Assembly (NCBI GenBank): GCA_050260275.1
Contig: JBLNBX010000091.1
Span: 1-19,380 of the forward strand
Direction of reading: 5' to 3'
Source of the DNA: DATMXS01 sp050260275
GTDB lineage: Bacteria > Acidobacteriota > Terriglobia > Bryobacterales > Bryobacteraceae
Length of the DNA stretch: 19,380 nucleotides
In this document: positions 5,999 to 14,280 of the stretch, piece after piece
Layout: each line of letters begins with the position of its first letter
How positions within the stretch are numbered: the stretch's first letter is position 1
Position numbers and translations under genes: made by a program
The notes under the pieces: model-generated
Seen by the model: only the letters and a program-made list of their open reading frames with translations
Databases searched by the model: none
Told to the model about the DNA's origin: nothing

Positions 5999-7447
5999 TT
6001 ACTTCTGCTGAGCGTCCTCCGCCAAGCCCAATTCTTCGAGTATCTTCGGCGCGGGCTCTTCCTGGGCCAGCAACTGATGACAGGAGTTGCAGTCCTGCGA
6101 TATCGCCCTGCCGTCCGCTGAGGTGTGCGCCTCGTCGTGGCAGCGGAAGCAGCCGGGGAAATCGTTGTGGCCGATGTTGTTGGTGTACGTGCCCCAGGTG
6201 ACCCTCATGTGGGGAAACACGTTCCGTTCCCAAATGGCCGCAGCGCTCTCGCCAGCCCGCTTGATCTGAGCCGTCTTTGACGCGTAAACGTCCGGATATT
6301 GGCTCTTGTAGTATTCCTCGAGCGCCGCCGGGATGGCCCTGGCCGCCTCTTCCTGCGAGCCGTACTCCTTCTGGATCAGCTCTACCACCTGCTTCTTCAC
6401 AAACGGAAGGTCCGAAGGAATGCGGCCGTCCGCCATGGCATTGTTCACGGCCGTATCGGGCATCTCGAAAGTGTGCGTGGGCCGGTTGTGGCAATCCATG
6501 CAGTCCATCTGCCGCATGATGCCGCCCTCCGGCGCGCCCTCAGAGGTATAGAGCGTGGTCCGGCCGGTCGTCGAGTTTCTGTACTCGACGCGCGGGATCT
6601 CCTGCCGCTTCTCGTCGGTGTACCAGTAGGTGATCGAAACGCCAGGCCCGAGGTGGGCGTCGTGAATGCCGCGCCCGCTCCTGCGGCCGCCGCCGATCTT
6701 CATCAGCAGAACGGTCTTCGTGAGCGTGTTCGTCTCGTCGTCGGCGTACTTGGGCAGGATGCGCAGGCGGTCCGCGCCGAACTTCTCCGGCCAGTGGCAC
6801 GTCTCGCACGTTTCGCGCGCGGGGCGCAGGTTCTCGATAGGAGTCGGGATGGGACGGGGATAGATGTCTGCCGCCACCGCATACACCTGCCACAGCCCCG
6901 AGAGTTTGCTCCGCACGAACCACGACGCGCCCGGCCCGATGTGGCACGCCACGCACGCCACGCGCGAGTGCGGCGAACCCTGGTAGGCGGCGTACTCGGG
7001 CTGCATCACCGCATGGCACACCTTCCCGCAGAAGCTGACGCTGTCCATGTACTCCACCGCGCGGTAGGTCAGCGCTCCACCGATGCCGATGTTGATGATC
7101 GTCATCACGATGATGAACGTGATCAGCCTCCGGAGTTCGCCTGCCCGGGCCGGCAGTTCCTCAAGCCTCAGCGGATACACGCCGGCGCGGCGCTCGCGCC
7201 TCAGGCGCAGCCATATTCCGAGTGGAATCAGCGCCAGCCCCGCGAAAAACAGCCCCGGCAGTACCAGAAACGCCGCTATCCCCAGGTACGGATGCTGAAC
7301 ATCGGCCTGCAGTGTGCTCGGCAACAGGAACAGGAAAAGCACCGTGGCCGTGGTCACCATGCCGATGCCAACCCTGCTGATCCAGTTGCCGCTCAGATGA
7401 ACGATGGGCGACAGCCACCTTCTCCAGGCTGCGCTTCTCTCTGCCAT
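5999..7447 (-). CDS. Six-haem NapC/NirT-like membrane cytochrome c
   Basis: A membrane-anchored periplasmic cytochrome. Three hydrophobic segments are seen at about 27-45, 55-80 and 108-127, the last directly before the haem region. Haem motifs are at C140 (CGKVCH, a CX3CH site), C165 (CVACH), C214 (CETCH), C316 (CMDCH), C433 (CFRCH) and C453 (CNSCH). The first part (SVSFCGKVCHAVMQPEYAAY...H-S-RVACVACHIGPGASWF...CETCHWPEKF) is the NapC/NirT/NrfH-type quinol-oxidising module; the C-terminal part with three further haems extends well beyond the usual ~200 aa. It probably takes electrons from menaquinol or from the b-c9 partner and passes them to periplasmic acceptors. Its ATG overlaps the stop of the upstream gene by one base (TAATG), indicating coupled translation. 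Confidence 0.9.
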   Translation of the reverse strand: MAERSAAWRRWLSPIVHLSGNWISRVGIGMVTTATVLFLFLLPSTLQADVQHPYLGIAAFLVLPGLFFAGLALIPLGIWLRLRRERRAGVYPLRLEELPARAGELRRLITFIIVMTIINIGIGGALTYRAVEYMDSVSFCGKVCHAVMQPEYAAYQGSPHSRVACVACHIGPGASWFVRSKLSGLWQVYAVAADIYPRPIPTPIENLRPARETCETCHWPEKFGADRLRILPKYADDETNTLTKTVLLMKIGGGRRSGRGIHDAHLGPGVSITYWYTDEKRQEIPRVEYRNSTTGRTTLYTSEGAPEGGIMRQMDCMDCHNRPTHTFEMPDTAVNNAMADGRIPSDLPFVKKQVVELIQKEYGSQEEAARAIPAALEEYYKSQYPDVYASKTAQIKRAGESAAAIWERNVFPHMRVTWGTYTNNIGHNDFPGCFRCHDEAHTSADGRAISQDCNSCHQLLAQEEPAPKILEELGLAEDAQQK

Positions 7448-9126
7448 TAGCGCTCCTCCCCGGCTATGGGTTCCTCCGCGTCGGTCACCGTAACCGCGCT
7501 CTCCGCCGGTGCGTGAGCGTGCTCCTCTTCGTGCTGCTTAACGGATACGCCCGTGATGAAAGCGGTGTCGAGCGGGTACACGTCCGGATCGAAGATCACA
7601 CTGTAGAAGTGCCACACCACGATCGCCGCCGTGGCGAGCACCGCCTCGTAAAGGTGAACCGCCGTCGAGGCTTCGATCACCCACAAAGGCAGCCACGCAA
7701 GCGACCAGTTATTGAACCACAGCACAAAACCGGTGAGCGCCATCACCACGCCGCCCCAGATCACCGCCCAGTACTCGATTTTCTCGATGTAGCTGTGTGA
7801 AGCGACGCGCGGCTTGTGGCGCACCAGGCCCAGGTTGTACAGAGTGTTGAGAACGGCGTCGCGGATGTCGCGGCGCGACGGCCACAGTTCTTTCCAGTGG
7901 TCGCGCAGCCGCGGGCTGGTGATGAGCGACGCGATGTGCATAACCGCGACAATCAGAAATACCACCGCCGCGGCGCGATGAACCGTGCCGCGCACCGGGA
8001 AACGCTGCTCCCATGCGACCAGCGGCCAAGCCCACCACTGATCGGGGTACTTCAGCGCAAATCCGGTCCACGCCAGCGTGAAGAACGAGGAAGCCATCAG
8101 CGCGTGCTGTATGCGCTCGAAGGCGTACATCCGGACCGGTTTCGCACCTGCTTGCATCACTGGAGACTTGGGCTGCCCGAAGCGCCTGGCTGCCAGCTTG
8201 CGGATGAAATCGCCCGCGTTGTGCAGGAGCATGTAGCCTACGATCAGCGGGATCAGTATTGAGTATCCGATGCGCACCCATCGCACCGAGGCGTGCTCGG
8301 TCTCAGCGCCTTCGGCCTGGTGTATCGGACCCAGCGCAAACCGCCGCCCAGCCCCGGGATGGCACGTGCCGCACGTCGCGGGCAGGTTCGACACGTTGGT
8401 CTTCGATTTCGGATCGGTGGATGGCAGGATGTCGTGAAAGCCGTGGCAACTGGCGCAGTTGGCCACTGATTGCGATCCGCTCTTCGATGCCAGGCCGTGG
8501 AACGAGGCGTCGAAGCTCACTACGCGGTCCGCCGGCAGGCCGAAACGCTGCGACAGGCGGACGTTCCCGTGGCACTGGCCGCAGGTGTCGCGAATGTGTC
8601 TGGGGTTGACCGTCGATGCAGCGGATTTCGGCGAGAGGATCGAGTGTTCGCCATGGCAACTGGTGCACACGGGTGCGGCTGTGGTTCCGGCGAGAGCCGC
8701 CTTGCCGTGAACGCTGGCGCTGAACTGCTCCGCAACATCGGCGTGACACATGCCGCACGTGGAGATCACGTTCTTGCGGAACTCGGCCGACGTCGCCTTC
8801 TGCGCCTCGTGCGCCGAACCGTGGCAGACGGTGCAATCGGGCGCTTCGGCCTCACCGCGCTTGATCGCCTGCCCGTGTACGCTGACGGCGTGCTCGGCCG
8901 CAATCCGTTCGTGGCACTGCGAGCACTCCGGCTTGTCAACGGCGGGGTGTGGGTACTCCTCGTGCTTGGCATGGCACGTCGCGCAGCCGACGGCGGCATG
9001 GACCGACTTTCCGACCGTGGCGTTCGTCTCGTGGCACGAGGCGCACAGCTCGTCGTCCGGCGACTGGGCACCGGCGGCCGCGGCGAACAGCGTCGCCAGC
9101 GCCGCAATCAGAACGGAATTGCGCAT
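7447..9126 (-). CDS. Nine-haem cytochrome c fused to a cytochrome b membrane domain (CbcL-like architecture)
   Basis: A 559-aa fusion. Residues 1-20 are a signal peptide. The periplasmic part has nine CXXCH motifs, with first Cys at 28, 48, 68, 98, 124, 154, 182, 224 and 252, and several SVHG/SFHG histidines that can serve as distal ligands. One helix follows (about 286-303). A four-helix cytochrome b561/FdnI-HydC-like domain comes next (ERIQHALMASSFFTLAWTGF, TVHRAAAVVFLIVAVMH, a W-x-GF helix, and AVHLYEAVLATAAIVVWHFYSVI), with His pairs suited to two b haems. The C-terminal tail is acidic and His/Glu-rich. The same order (about nine c haems, then a diheme b domain) is known for Geobacter CbcL, an inner-membrane quinol oxidoreductase. 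I infer quinol oxidation coupled to periplasmic electron export. The gene is translationally coupled to the six-haem gene. The ribosome binding site is weak. Confidence 0.92.
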   Translation of the reverse strand: MRNSVLIAALATLFAAAAGAQSPDDELCASCHETNATVGKSVHAAVGCATCHAKHEEYPHPAVDKPECSQCHERIAAEHAVSVHGQAIKRGEAEAPDCTVCHGSAHEAQKATSAEFRKNVISTCGMCHADVAEQFSASVHGKAALAGTTAAPVCTSCHGEHSILSPKSAASTVNPRHIRDTCGQCHGNVRLSQRFGLPADRVVSFDASFHGLASKSGSQSVANCASCHGFHDILPSTDPKSKTNVSNLPATCGTCHPGAGRRFALGPIHQAEGAETEHASVRWVRIGYSILIPLIVGYMLLHNAGDFIRKLAARRFGQPKSPVMQAGAKPVRMYAFERIQHALMASSFFTLAWTGFALKYPDQWWAWPLVAWEQRFPVRGTVHRAAAVVFLIVAVMHIASLITSPRLRDHWKELWPSRRDIRDAVLNTLYNLGLVRHKPRVASHSYIEKIEYWAVIWGGVVMALTGFVLWFNNWSLAWLPLWVIEASTAVHLYEAVLATAAIVVWHFYSVIFDPDVYPLDTAFITGVSVKQHEEEHAHAPAESAVTVTDAEEPIAGEER

Positions 9127-9183
9127 ACAGGTTGCCTGTGGCTGTCCGGCGCGGCCTGCCGCCCCCGGATCAGACTGATAACT

Positions 9184-9252
9184 TCAGCGCGACGGCGATC
9201 GCGTAAAGGACAGACAGTACCGTGAGACCGCCAGGTGCGCAATCGGGTTCAT
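9184..9252 (-). CDS. Possible 22-codon ORF in the operon gap
   Basis: The 136-nt gap between the eight-cysteine gene and the b-c9 gene holds an ATG at 9252 preceded by GCGAGGAC, 10 nt after the preceding stop. It reads MNPIAHLAVSRYCLSF and stops at 9184. Shifting by one base after residue 8 gives a hydrophobic run ending VLSVLYAIAVALKLSV, which would look like a one-helix membrane peptide. So this is either a short peptide, a frameshifted remnant of a small membrane subunit, or nothing. Low confidence. Confidence 0.25.
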   Translation of the reverse strand: MNPIAHLAVSRYCLSFTRSPSR

Positions 9253-9262
9253 GTCCTCGCGC

Positions 9263-9619
9263 CTAGACGGCCCAGTGGTCGAAGGTCTTACCCGTTGCTT
9301 CCTTGATGGCCTCGACCACCTGCTCCATGTACAGGTCGAGCGCGCAGGAGTGGTCTTCGCGCCGCGGACAGCCTCCGTCCAGGCGCTGGTCCATGCACAC
9401 CGAGCACACATTCTCGCGGATGGCCTCGATGTAGGGCTCGATGCGGTCACTGTCCGTCGCGGCGATTGCCTGCGCGACATTTGGGAAGAGCTGGAACAGC
9501 GAGCAGCCCGAGCCGTCCGGCCGGCCGCAGGCGCCCTCCACCGTTCTCGCGTCGCATGCGGCGCAGATCTTCTTCCTGACGATCGCTTCCAACTCGTCAA
9601 GTCTCGGTCTCATTTTCAT
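9263..9619 (-). CDS. Duplicated four-cysteine protein, unknown family
   Basis: A 118-aa protein I cannot name. It is two copies of a ~35-residue module, each with C-x2-C-x8-C-x7-C: C19, C22, C31, C39 and C72, C75, C84, C92. Each module begins with a K/N-basic or polar lead (RKKIC, RENVC), has an internal G-[AG]-C, and ends in a helix (LFQLFPNVAQAI; LDLYMEQVVEAI). There is no signal peptide, so it is probably cytoplasmic. Four Cys per module would suit one Zn2+ or one [4Fe-4S] cluster each; the sequence alone cannot decide. AGGAG lies 2 nt before the first ATG and 8 nt before the second (9613), so translation may start at residue 3. It sits inside the cytochrome operon, 22 nt after the receiver-like gene, which suggests an electron-carrier, assembly or redox-sensing role. 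Confidence 0.8.
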   Translation of the reverse strand: MKMRPRLDELEAIVRKKICAACDARTVEGACGRPDGSGCSLFQLFPNVAQAIAATDSDRIEPYIEAIRENVCSVCMDQRLDGGCPRREDHSCALDLYMEQVVEAIKEATGKTFDHWAV

Positions 9620-9641
9620 CTCTCCTGTCCCGAGGCCCGCA

Positions 9642-9998
9642 TCACGGCGCGAGTTCCGCCCGTCGGGCGGAAGACTTCGGCACCCTCAGCGCGGCCGCCA
9701 TGATCGCCAGCACGGCCGTGCCGAGCGGGTCGTCGCAGAAGACCACTGAGCGGATGCCGGCATTCCACGCCCGCGCCAGATTCGCCGGGCTGTTTCTGGC
9801 GATCAGCACGATCCGCTCGGGATGGCGCAGCGGCACCGGCAGCTCGTCCAACGCCTCGCAATCTACCACGAGGACTCCGTCTTCCGCCTGGTCGGCCCGC
9901 TCCACACACCGGACCTCGCGATCGCCGCCGCGCTCCAGCAAGTCGCGCAGCGCCGCCGCGTAGCCCGCGTCATGGAGTCTCAGTAGTACCTTCTCCAT
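9642..9998 (-). CDS. Degenerate receiver-like (pseudo-receiver) protein
   Basis: A 118-aa single domain with the beta/alpha pattern of a response-regulator receiver: KVLLRLHD (strand 1), a helix AALRDLLER, GVLVVD ending in D46 (strand 3 and phosphoacceptor position), RIVLIARNS (strand 4), helix LARAWNAG, then IRSVVFCDDPLG (strand 5). The acidic pair after strand 1 is mostly missing (L-H-D), the Thr/Ser after strand 4 is Ala/Arg, and the strand-5 Lys is replaced. So it is probably not phosphorylated normally and may act by protein contact. The ATG at 9998 has CAGG about 6 nt upstream; a longer frame to 10076 overlaps the cytochrome gene. No recognisable output domain. Family assignment is by pattern only. 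Confidence 0.6.
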   Translation of the reverse strand: MEKVLLRLHDAGYAAALRDLLERGGDREVRCVERADQAEDGVLVVDCEALDELPVPLRHPERIVLIARNSPANLARAWNAGIRSVVFCDDPLGTAVLAIMAAALRVPKSSARRAELAP

Positions 9999-10030
9999 TA
10001 CAGCCTGCGCAGGCGCATGGCCCGCCGCCG

Positions 10031-10240
10031 CTACTTCGCTTCGCAGCCCGCCAGCGTCTTCTTCTTCTCGTAGCACTTGCCGACGTCGTTCAGATCGGCC
10101 GAGCCCGCCTTCGTATGACAGGCTATGCAGGTCTTCTTCTCCTTTTTCGCATACTCGACGCCCCCGAATGACACGGTGGCGGGCACGAGCAGTCCGCCCA
10201 GCAAAACGACAGCAGGAACCAGCAGCTTAGCCTTGTTCAT
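10031..10240 (-). CDS. Small secreted monohaem cytochrome c
   Basis: About 69 aa. A signal peptide (NKAKLLVPAVVLLGGLLVPATVSFG) precedes a short domain with one CIACH motif, then DLNDVGKCYEKKKTL-x-GCEAK. The layout (YAKKEKK-C-x2-CH, then LNDVGK-x-Y) resembles the small monohaem cytochromes found beside multihaem gene clusters. Two extra Cys near the C-terminus (in GKCYE and AGCEA) could form a disulfide. GGAG lies 5 nt before the ATG at 10240 and only 2 nt before another ATG at 10243, so 10240 is preferred. It is the first gene of the operon, directly after a sigma-54 promoter, and may be a soluble periplasmic electron shuttle for the membrane cytochromes. Confidence 0.85.
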   Translation of the reverse strand: MNKAKLLVPAVVLLGGLLVPATVSFGGVEYAKKEKKTCIACHTKAGSADLNDVGKCYEKKKTLAGCEAK

Positions 10241-10263
10241 CATTGCTCCGAAGGAGACCGTCT

Positions 10264-10279
10264 TGCAATCGGATTGCCA
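10264..10279 (-). promoter_or_regulatory. Sigma-54 (-24/-12) promoter of the cytochrome operon
   Basis: On the minus strand the sequence reads TGGCAA-TCCGA-TTGCA. It has GG and GC dinucleotides exactly 10 nt apart and matches the consensus TGGCAC-N5-TTGCA in all but one position. Start of transcription would be about 10254, giving a ~13-nt leader that contains the GGAG before the monohaem cytochrome start. The divergently encoded neighbour is a sigma-54 activator. Confidence 0.8.
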
Positions 10280-10381
10280 GATCTGAATCCCCTTTTTTTA
10301 CAAACACGAAACAGGCCGGTTCGCGCCTCTAGAGCGGGATACGCCGGCGCGCGGGCGCCGCGGCGTGTGGGATGCGGGATG

Positions 10382-10424
10382 TGCCCCTCGGAAAAATGGC
10401 CGGGGAAGCCCCGAGTCTGGGGCA
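10382..10424. promoter_or_regulatory. Imperfect dyad, candidate enhancer/operator for the activator
   Basis: TGCCCC (10382-10387) and GGGGCA (10419-10424) are inverted, with inner arms CTCGG (10387-10391) and CCGAG (10411-10415). The dyad is about 105-160 bp upstream of the sigma-54 promoter, a normal enhancer distance. Its right arm falls where the -35 of the activator's own promoter should be, so it could also allow autoregulation. The dyad is not perfectly centred. Confidence 0.35.
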
Positions 10425-10441
10425 AATGACCCACGTTGCGG

Positions 10442-10447
10442 TATAAT
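10442..10447 (+). promoter_or_regulatory. TATAAT -10 box of the activator gene
   Basis: A perfect TATAAT ends 24 nt before the ATG at 10472. No good -35 hexamer is found at 16-18 nt upstream (GGGGCA at 17 nt), which suggests weak or regulated expression. Confidence 0.55.
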
Positions 10448-10471
10448 GACAAACGCAACAAGCGGTGTTGA

Positions 10472-11878
<1,407 letters not shown>

Positions 11879-12105
11879 GCAGGTTTGCATCGTGGGCCGG
11901 TCCAGGAAGTGACACGCGGCGCCTGTCGCGCTGCTCGAGGCGAATGACAGGATCAGGCGGCCAACACTGCGCCGGGCGATTGCGTGTGACGGCTACTGAA
12001 TGCGGGTCAAAGTCCTATGTGCTTGACCTGAGATGGGACCGGGGCCTGCCATCATCATTGACCTAAAGCACTACGTGGAGCGTTTCGGCGAAATGCGAGT
12101 GGGAA
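11879..12105. other. Intergenic stretch, no gene seen
   Basis: 227 bp between the activator and the tRNA gene. Short GC-rich inverted segments occur, but no convincing T-tailed terminator, repeat or small gene was found. Confidence 0.5.
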
Positions 12106-12183
<78 letters not shown>

Positions 12184-12207
12184 GCTTTGAAACGTCGGAA
12201 TGTTCTC

Positions 12208-12236
12208 ATCGTAGCATGGCGCAGGACAGAAGCCAA
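12208..12236 (-). promoter_or_regulatory. Promoter of tRNA-Asp
   Basis: On the minus strand TTGGCT (12236-12231) and TACGAT (12213-12208) are separated by 17 nt. The predicted transcription start is near 12201, about 18 nt before the mature tRNA 5' end. Confidence 0.55.
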
Positions 12237-12348
12237 GCACTCACGGAAACTTCGGGAGTCCGTGTTGCGTCGATGAGCATGGGCGTGATCCGCTTGCGGC
12301 GCACCCCGGCTGTCTGGTACTCGATATCTGAAGGAGGGCTTAATTCTC

Positions 12349-12690
12349 ATGCGCAAAATGCTGGCGGGTATACCCGTGCTCGCGCTCGCCGTGGCGTTCA
12401 TCGCCAGCGGCCAGCAGCCCAAAGCGCCAGCCTCATTCACGATCCCGGCCAAGAACGGCGCGATCCTCTTCGACCACGCCTCGCACGGCAAACACGATGA
12501 CTGCAAATCGTGCCATCCGGACCCCTGGCCTCAGAACAGGACGGCTCCGATCAACTTCCGCGCGCCGCACAGCACGTCCGTTTCGAAGCAGCTGTCCTGC
12601 GGCAAGTGCCACCGCCCGCAGGGAACGGCGTTCGCCGCGAACCAGCCTGCCAACTGCAAGAAGTGCCACGGCACGGCGCCCAAGGCTTAG
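12349..12690 (+). CDS. Secreted triheme cytochrome c (c7/c3-like)
   Basis: A 113-aa periplasmic cytochrome. Residues 1-20 form a signal peptide (LAGIPVLALAVAFIASG). Three CXXCH motifs follow: CKSCH, CGKCH and CKKCH, with F-DH-x2-HGKHDDC before the first, where the two His are usual distal haem ligands in c3/c7-type proteins. The short, Lys-rich domain and three haems fit the cytochrome c7 group used as soluble periplasmic shuttles. GAAGGAGGG lies about 11 nt before the ATG, slightly far but strong. It is separated from the main cytochrome operon by the activator and a tRNA, so it is a separate transcription unit. Its stop overlaps the stop of the convergent PIG-L gene by 3-4 nt. Confidence 0.88.
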   Translation: MRKMLAGIPVLALAVAFIASGQQPKAPASFTIPAKNGAILFDHASHGKHDDCKSCHPDPWPQNRTAPINFRAPHSTSVSKQLSCGKCHRPQGTAFAANQPANCKKCHGTAPKA

Positions 12691-13436
12691 TCGAGCCCCT
12701 CAAAAATATCCCGCTCGCGCTTACTCGGCCAGGGGAGCGTTGTAAGCGCGAGCCTTAAGTAAACACGGCCTCGCATCAGGTCGCGATACACGTATTTGAG
12801 CTGTTCCATCCTCTCCGGGCGCCACTGCGACTTGTGGCATTCGAGCGATCTGAGGCTGTTCTCCGCCACGTCCGAGCAGTCGACGACGGTGGTGATGAAC
12901 TGGTCGCTCACCAGGAGGAAATCGCGCTTGCGGTTGATGGGGTTCGCATCTCCGCCGAACACGGACTCCGGGAAGCCGTAATAGTAGAGCTTCTTCGGCT
13001 CGCACTCGAGCAGCCATCGCCGCTGGAAAACGATGGTGGCCACCTCAGAGGCAGTGCGATGATCGAGGTGCCCGGTGAGGCCGTCGGGTCCGAATGTGAC
13101 TATCACATCCGGCTTCACCTCGTTTACGACCCGCCGCACGCTGCCTACGATATCCCAGAACGGATCGAGCGCCGCGATTGCTCCGTCCTGATACCCCAGC
13201 AGCCACGCCTGCGTCGCCCCAAGCGTGCGCACCGAGGCACGGAACTCCTCCGCCCGGATCTCTCCAAGCGCTTCCCCCGCCTCCATGCCGAAGTGCGGCC
13301 GGACACCGCGTTGACCCGACGTGATCGTGACTATGTGGACGCGATGCCCATCCTTCACCGCCTTCCCTAGCAGCGGGGCCAGCGTAGTCTCATCGTCGGG
13401 GTGCGCTCCGAGATACAGCAGCGTATGCTTCGCCAT
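12687..13436 (-). CDS. PIG-L family deacetylase
   Basis: A 249-aa zinc-dependent N-deacetylase of the PIG-L/LmbE family, which removes acetyl groups from N-acetylglucosamine-type sugars (as in mycothiol or bacillithiol synthesis) or related compounds; the substrate here is unknown. A-H-P-D-D-E (11-16) carries the zinc ligands H12 and D15, and G-H-L-D-H (122-126) gives the third. TITSGQRGVRPHFG and LRxxEFRASVRTLGA-type segments are typical. The start at 13436 is favoured because MAKHTLLYLGAHPDDE starts at the first strand; a longer frame to 13592 enters repeat DNA. There is no clear Shine-Dalgarno, and the -10-like TACGCT lies 9 nt before it. Confidence 0.88.
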   Translation of the reverse strand: MAKHTLLYLGAHPDDETTLAPLLGKAVKDGHRVHIVTITSGQRGVRPHFGMEAGEALGEIRAEEFRASVRTLGATQAWLLGYQDGAIAALDPFWDIVGSVRRVVNEVKPDVIVTFGPDGLTGHLDHRTASEVATIVFQRRWLLECEPKKLYYYGFPESVFGGDANPINRKRDFLLVSDQFITTVVDCSDVAENSLRSLECHKSQWRPERMEQLKYVYRDLMRGRVYLRLALTTLPWPSKRERDIFEGLD

Positions 13437-13580
13437 CTCGTTTTCAGCGTACATCGGAGCGACGCCGGCGCTAAAGCTGCGCAAGCGCCCGGCGCGTGCG
13501 TTCCGGCGTGGACCCTGTTCACTCTCACCCAGAAACTCGAGTAACTTTGTGGCGCGCCCCCTGTTCCGCGCTGCGCCACC

Positions 13581-13680
13581 GGCTCGCCGCAATTGTCGGG
13601 CAAGAACCGGACACGCGCTGTGCGAAAAAGCGGCGCGGTCACGCGCCCGATTCCACTCCGTGAGACTAGTTACATCCTTT
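13581..13680. repeat. Copy of the marR 3'-end region
   Basis: About 100 bp similar to 14467-14567, the segment holding the last codons and stop of marR plus downstream DNA. Shared blocks include GGCTCGCCGC, ATTGTCGG, GCGGCGCGGTCAC, CGCCCGATTCC and ATCCTTT. A third, weaker match to the second half is at 14228-14280. In this copy the coding frame is not kept. Confidence 0.6.
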
Positions 13681-13770
13681 AGTTGGGGGGACCCCCTGGT
13701 TTCCGGAGTCGCCGCAGTGGGCTCGCCATCACCAATCGTCGCCGCTGTTCACCGGGACTCGACACGACTG

Positions 13771-13889
13771 TGGGGCGGACCCCCTGGTCGCCCCTTCGCG
13801 CGCTGCACTCGACTCCCAGTTCGGTCGCCACTGTAATTGCAGTTAGGCCGGACGAGGACGTCCGGCGCGGGCGAGGGCGCCCGCCCCAC
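13771..13889. repeat. Direct repeat copy 1 (with 19-20 bp insert)
   Basis: Positions 13771-13850 match 14281-14360 with one difference in 80 bp (T at 13838, C at 14348). After this, copy 1 has an extra hairpin, GCCGGACG-AGGA-CGTCCGGC (13847-13866), before the shared GCGAGGGCGCCCGCCCCAC. Confidence 0.9.
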
Positions 13890-14098
13890 ATTGAAAGCAC
13901 GGGTAGTGAGGCGGCCCTCAGCCCGCGGGCCACTCCTGGGGGCGGACTTCAGTCCGCTGCGGAGCTTCAGCTCCGCGCACTGCGGCAAGCGATCCCAACG
14001 GCGCGCGGGAAGGCAGTGCCGGGGCGTTTTGGTTCGTATCAGGGCACGGCTTCAGCCGTGCCGAGAGACGCCCTATCAAACAGGGGCTTCAGCCCCTG
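13847..14098. repeat. Left cluster of mini-hairpins (two classes)
   Basis: Class I has a CTTCAG core: 13942-13957 (GCGGA arms), 13959-13976 (GCGGAG), 14043-14062 (GGCACGG), 14081-14098 (CAGGGG). Class II has an AGGG/AGGA loop, or CCCT on the other strand: 13847-13866 and 13867-13884. Arms differ between copies but stay perfectly complementary within each copy. Confidence 0.85.
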
Positions 14099-14144
14099 CG
14101 ATGACGCTTGAGATCCAAAGGCTGACGCCTGTCTACATTCCAGC

Positions 14145-14246
14145 CCTGTTCGGCCCGACTGAATTCGGCCTGATACGAGGCTCTTCGGGCGAGGCTCAGT
14201 TGGTGAGGTGAAGCCGGGCCTGGGGTCCGGCGCGGCTAGACGCCCG
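14145..14246. repeat. Composite repeat, left arm (inverted relative to 16394-16499)
   Basis: The reverse complement of 16394-16499 aligns along about 100 bp. Shared blocks include CCTGTTCGGCCCGACTGAA, CCTGATACGAGGC, GGCGAGGCTCAGT, GAAGCCGG and GGTCCGGCGCGG. Weaker similarity continues outward to about 14103. Confidence 0.8.
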
Positions 14247-14280
14247 ATTCGCTCTCTGTGAGATTTGCCACTGTCTTTGG

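Noticed and set aside
6299..7450. 383-codon plus-strand frame opposite the six-haem cytochrome
   Set aside because: Mirror of a well-supported gene; composition (Arg/Ala/His/Val) is typical of GC-rich antisense frames.
10401..10413. CGGGG-AAG-CCCCG hairpin as terminator
   Set aside because: Only a 5-bp stem with a 3-nt loop and no T-tract; it lies between divergent promoters, where a terminator is not expected.
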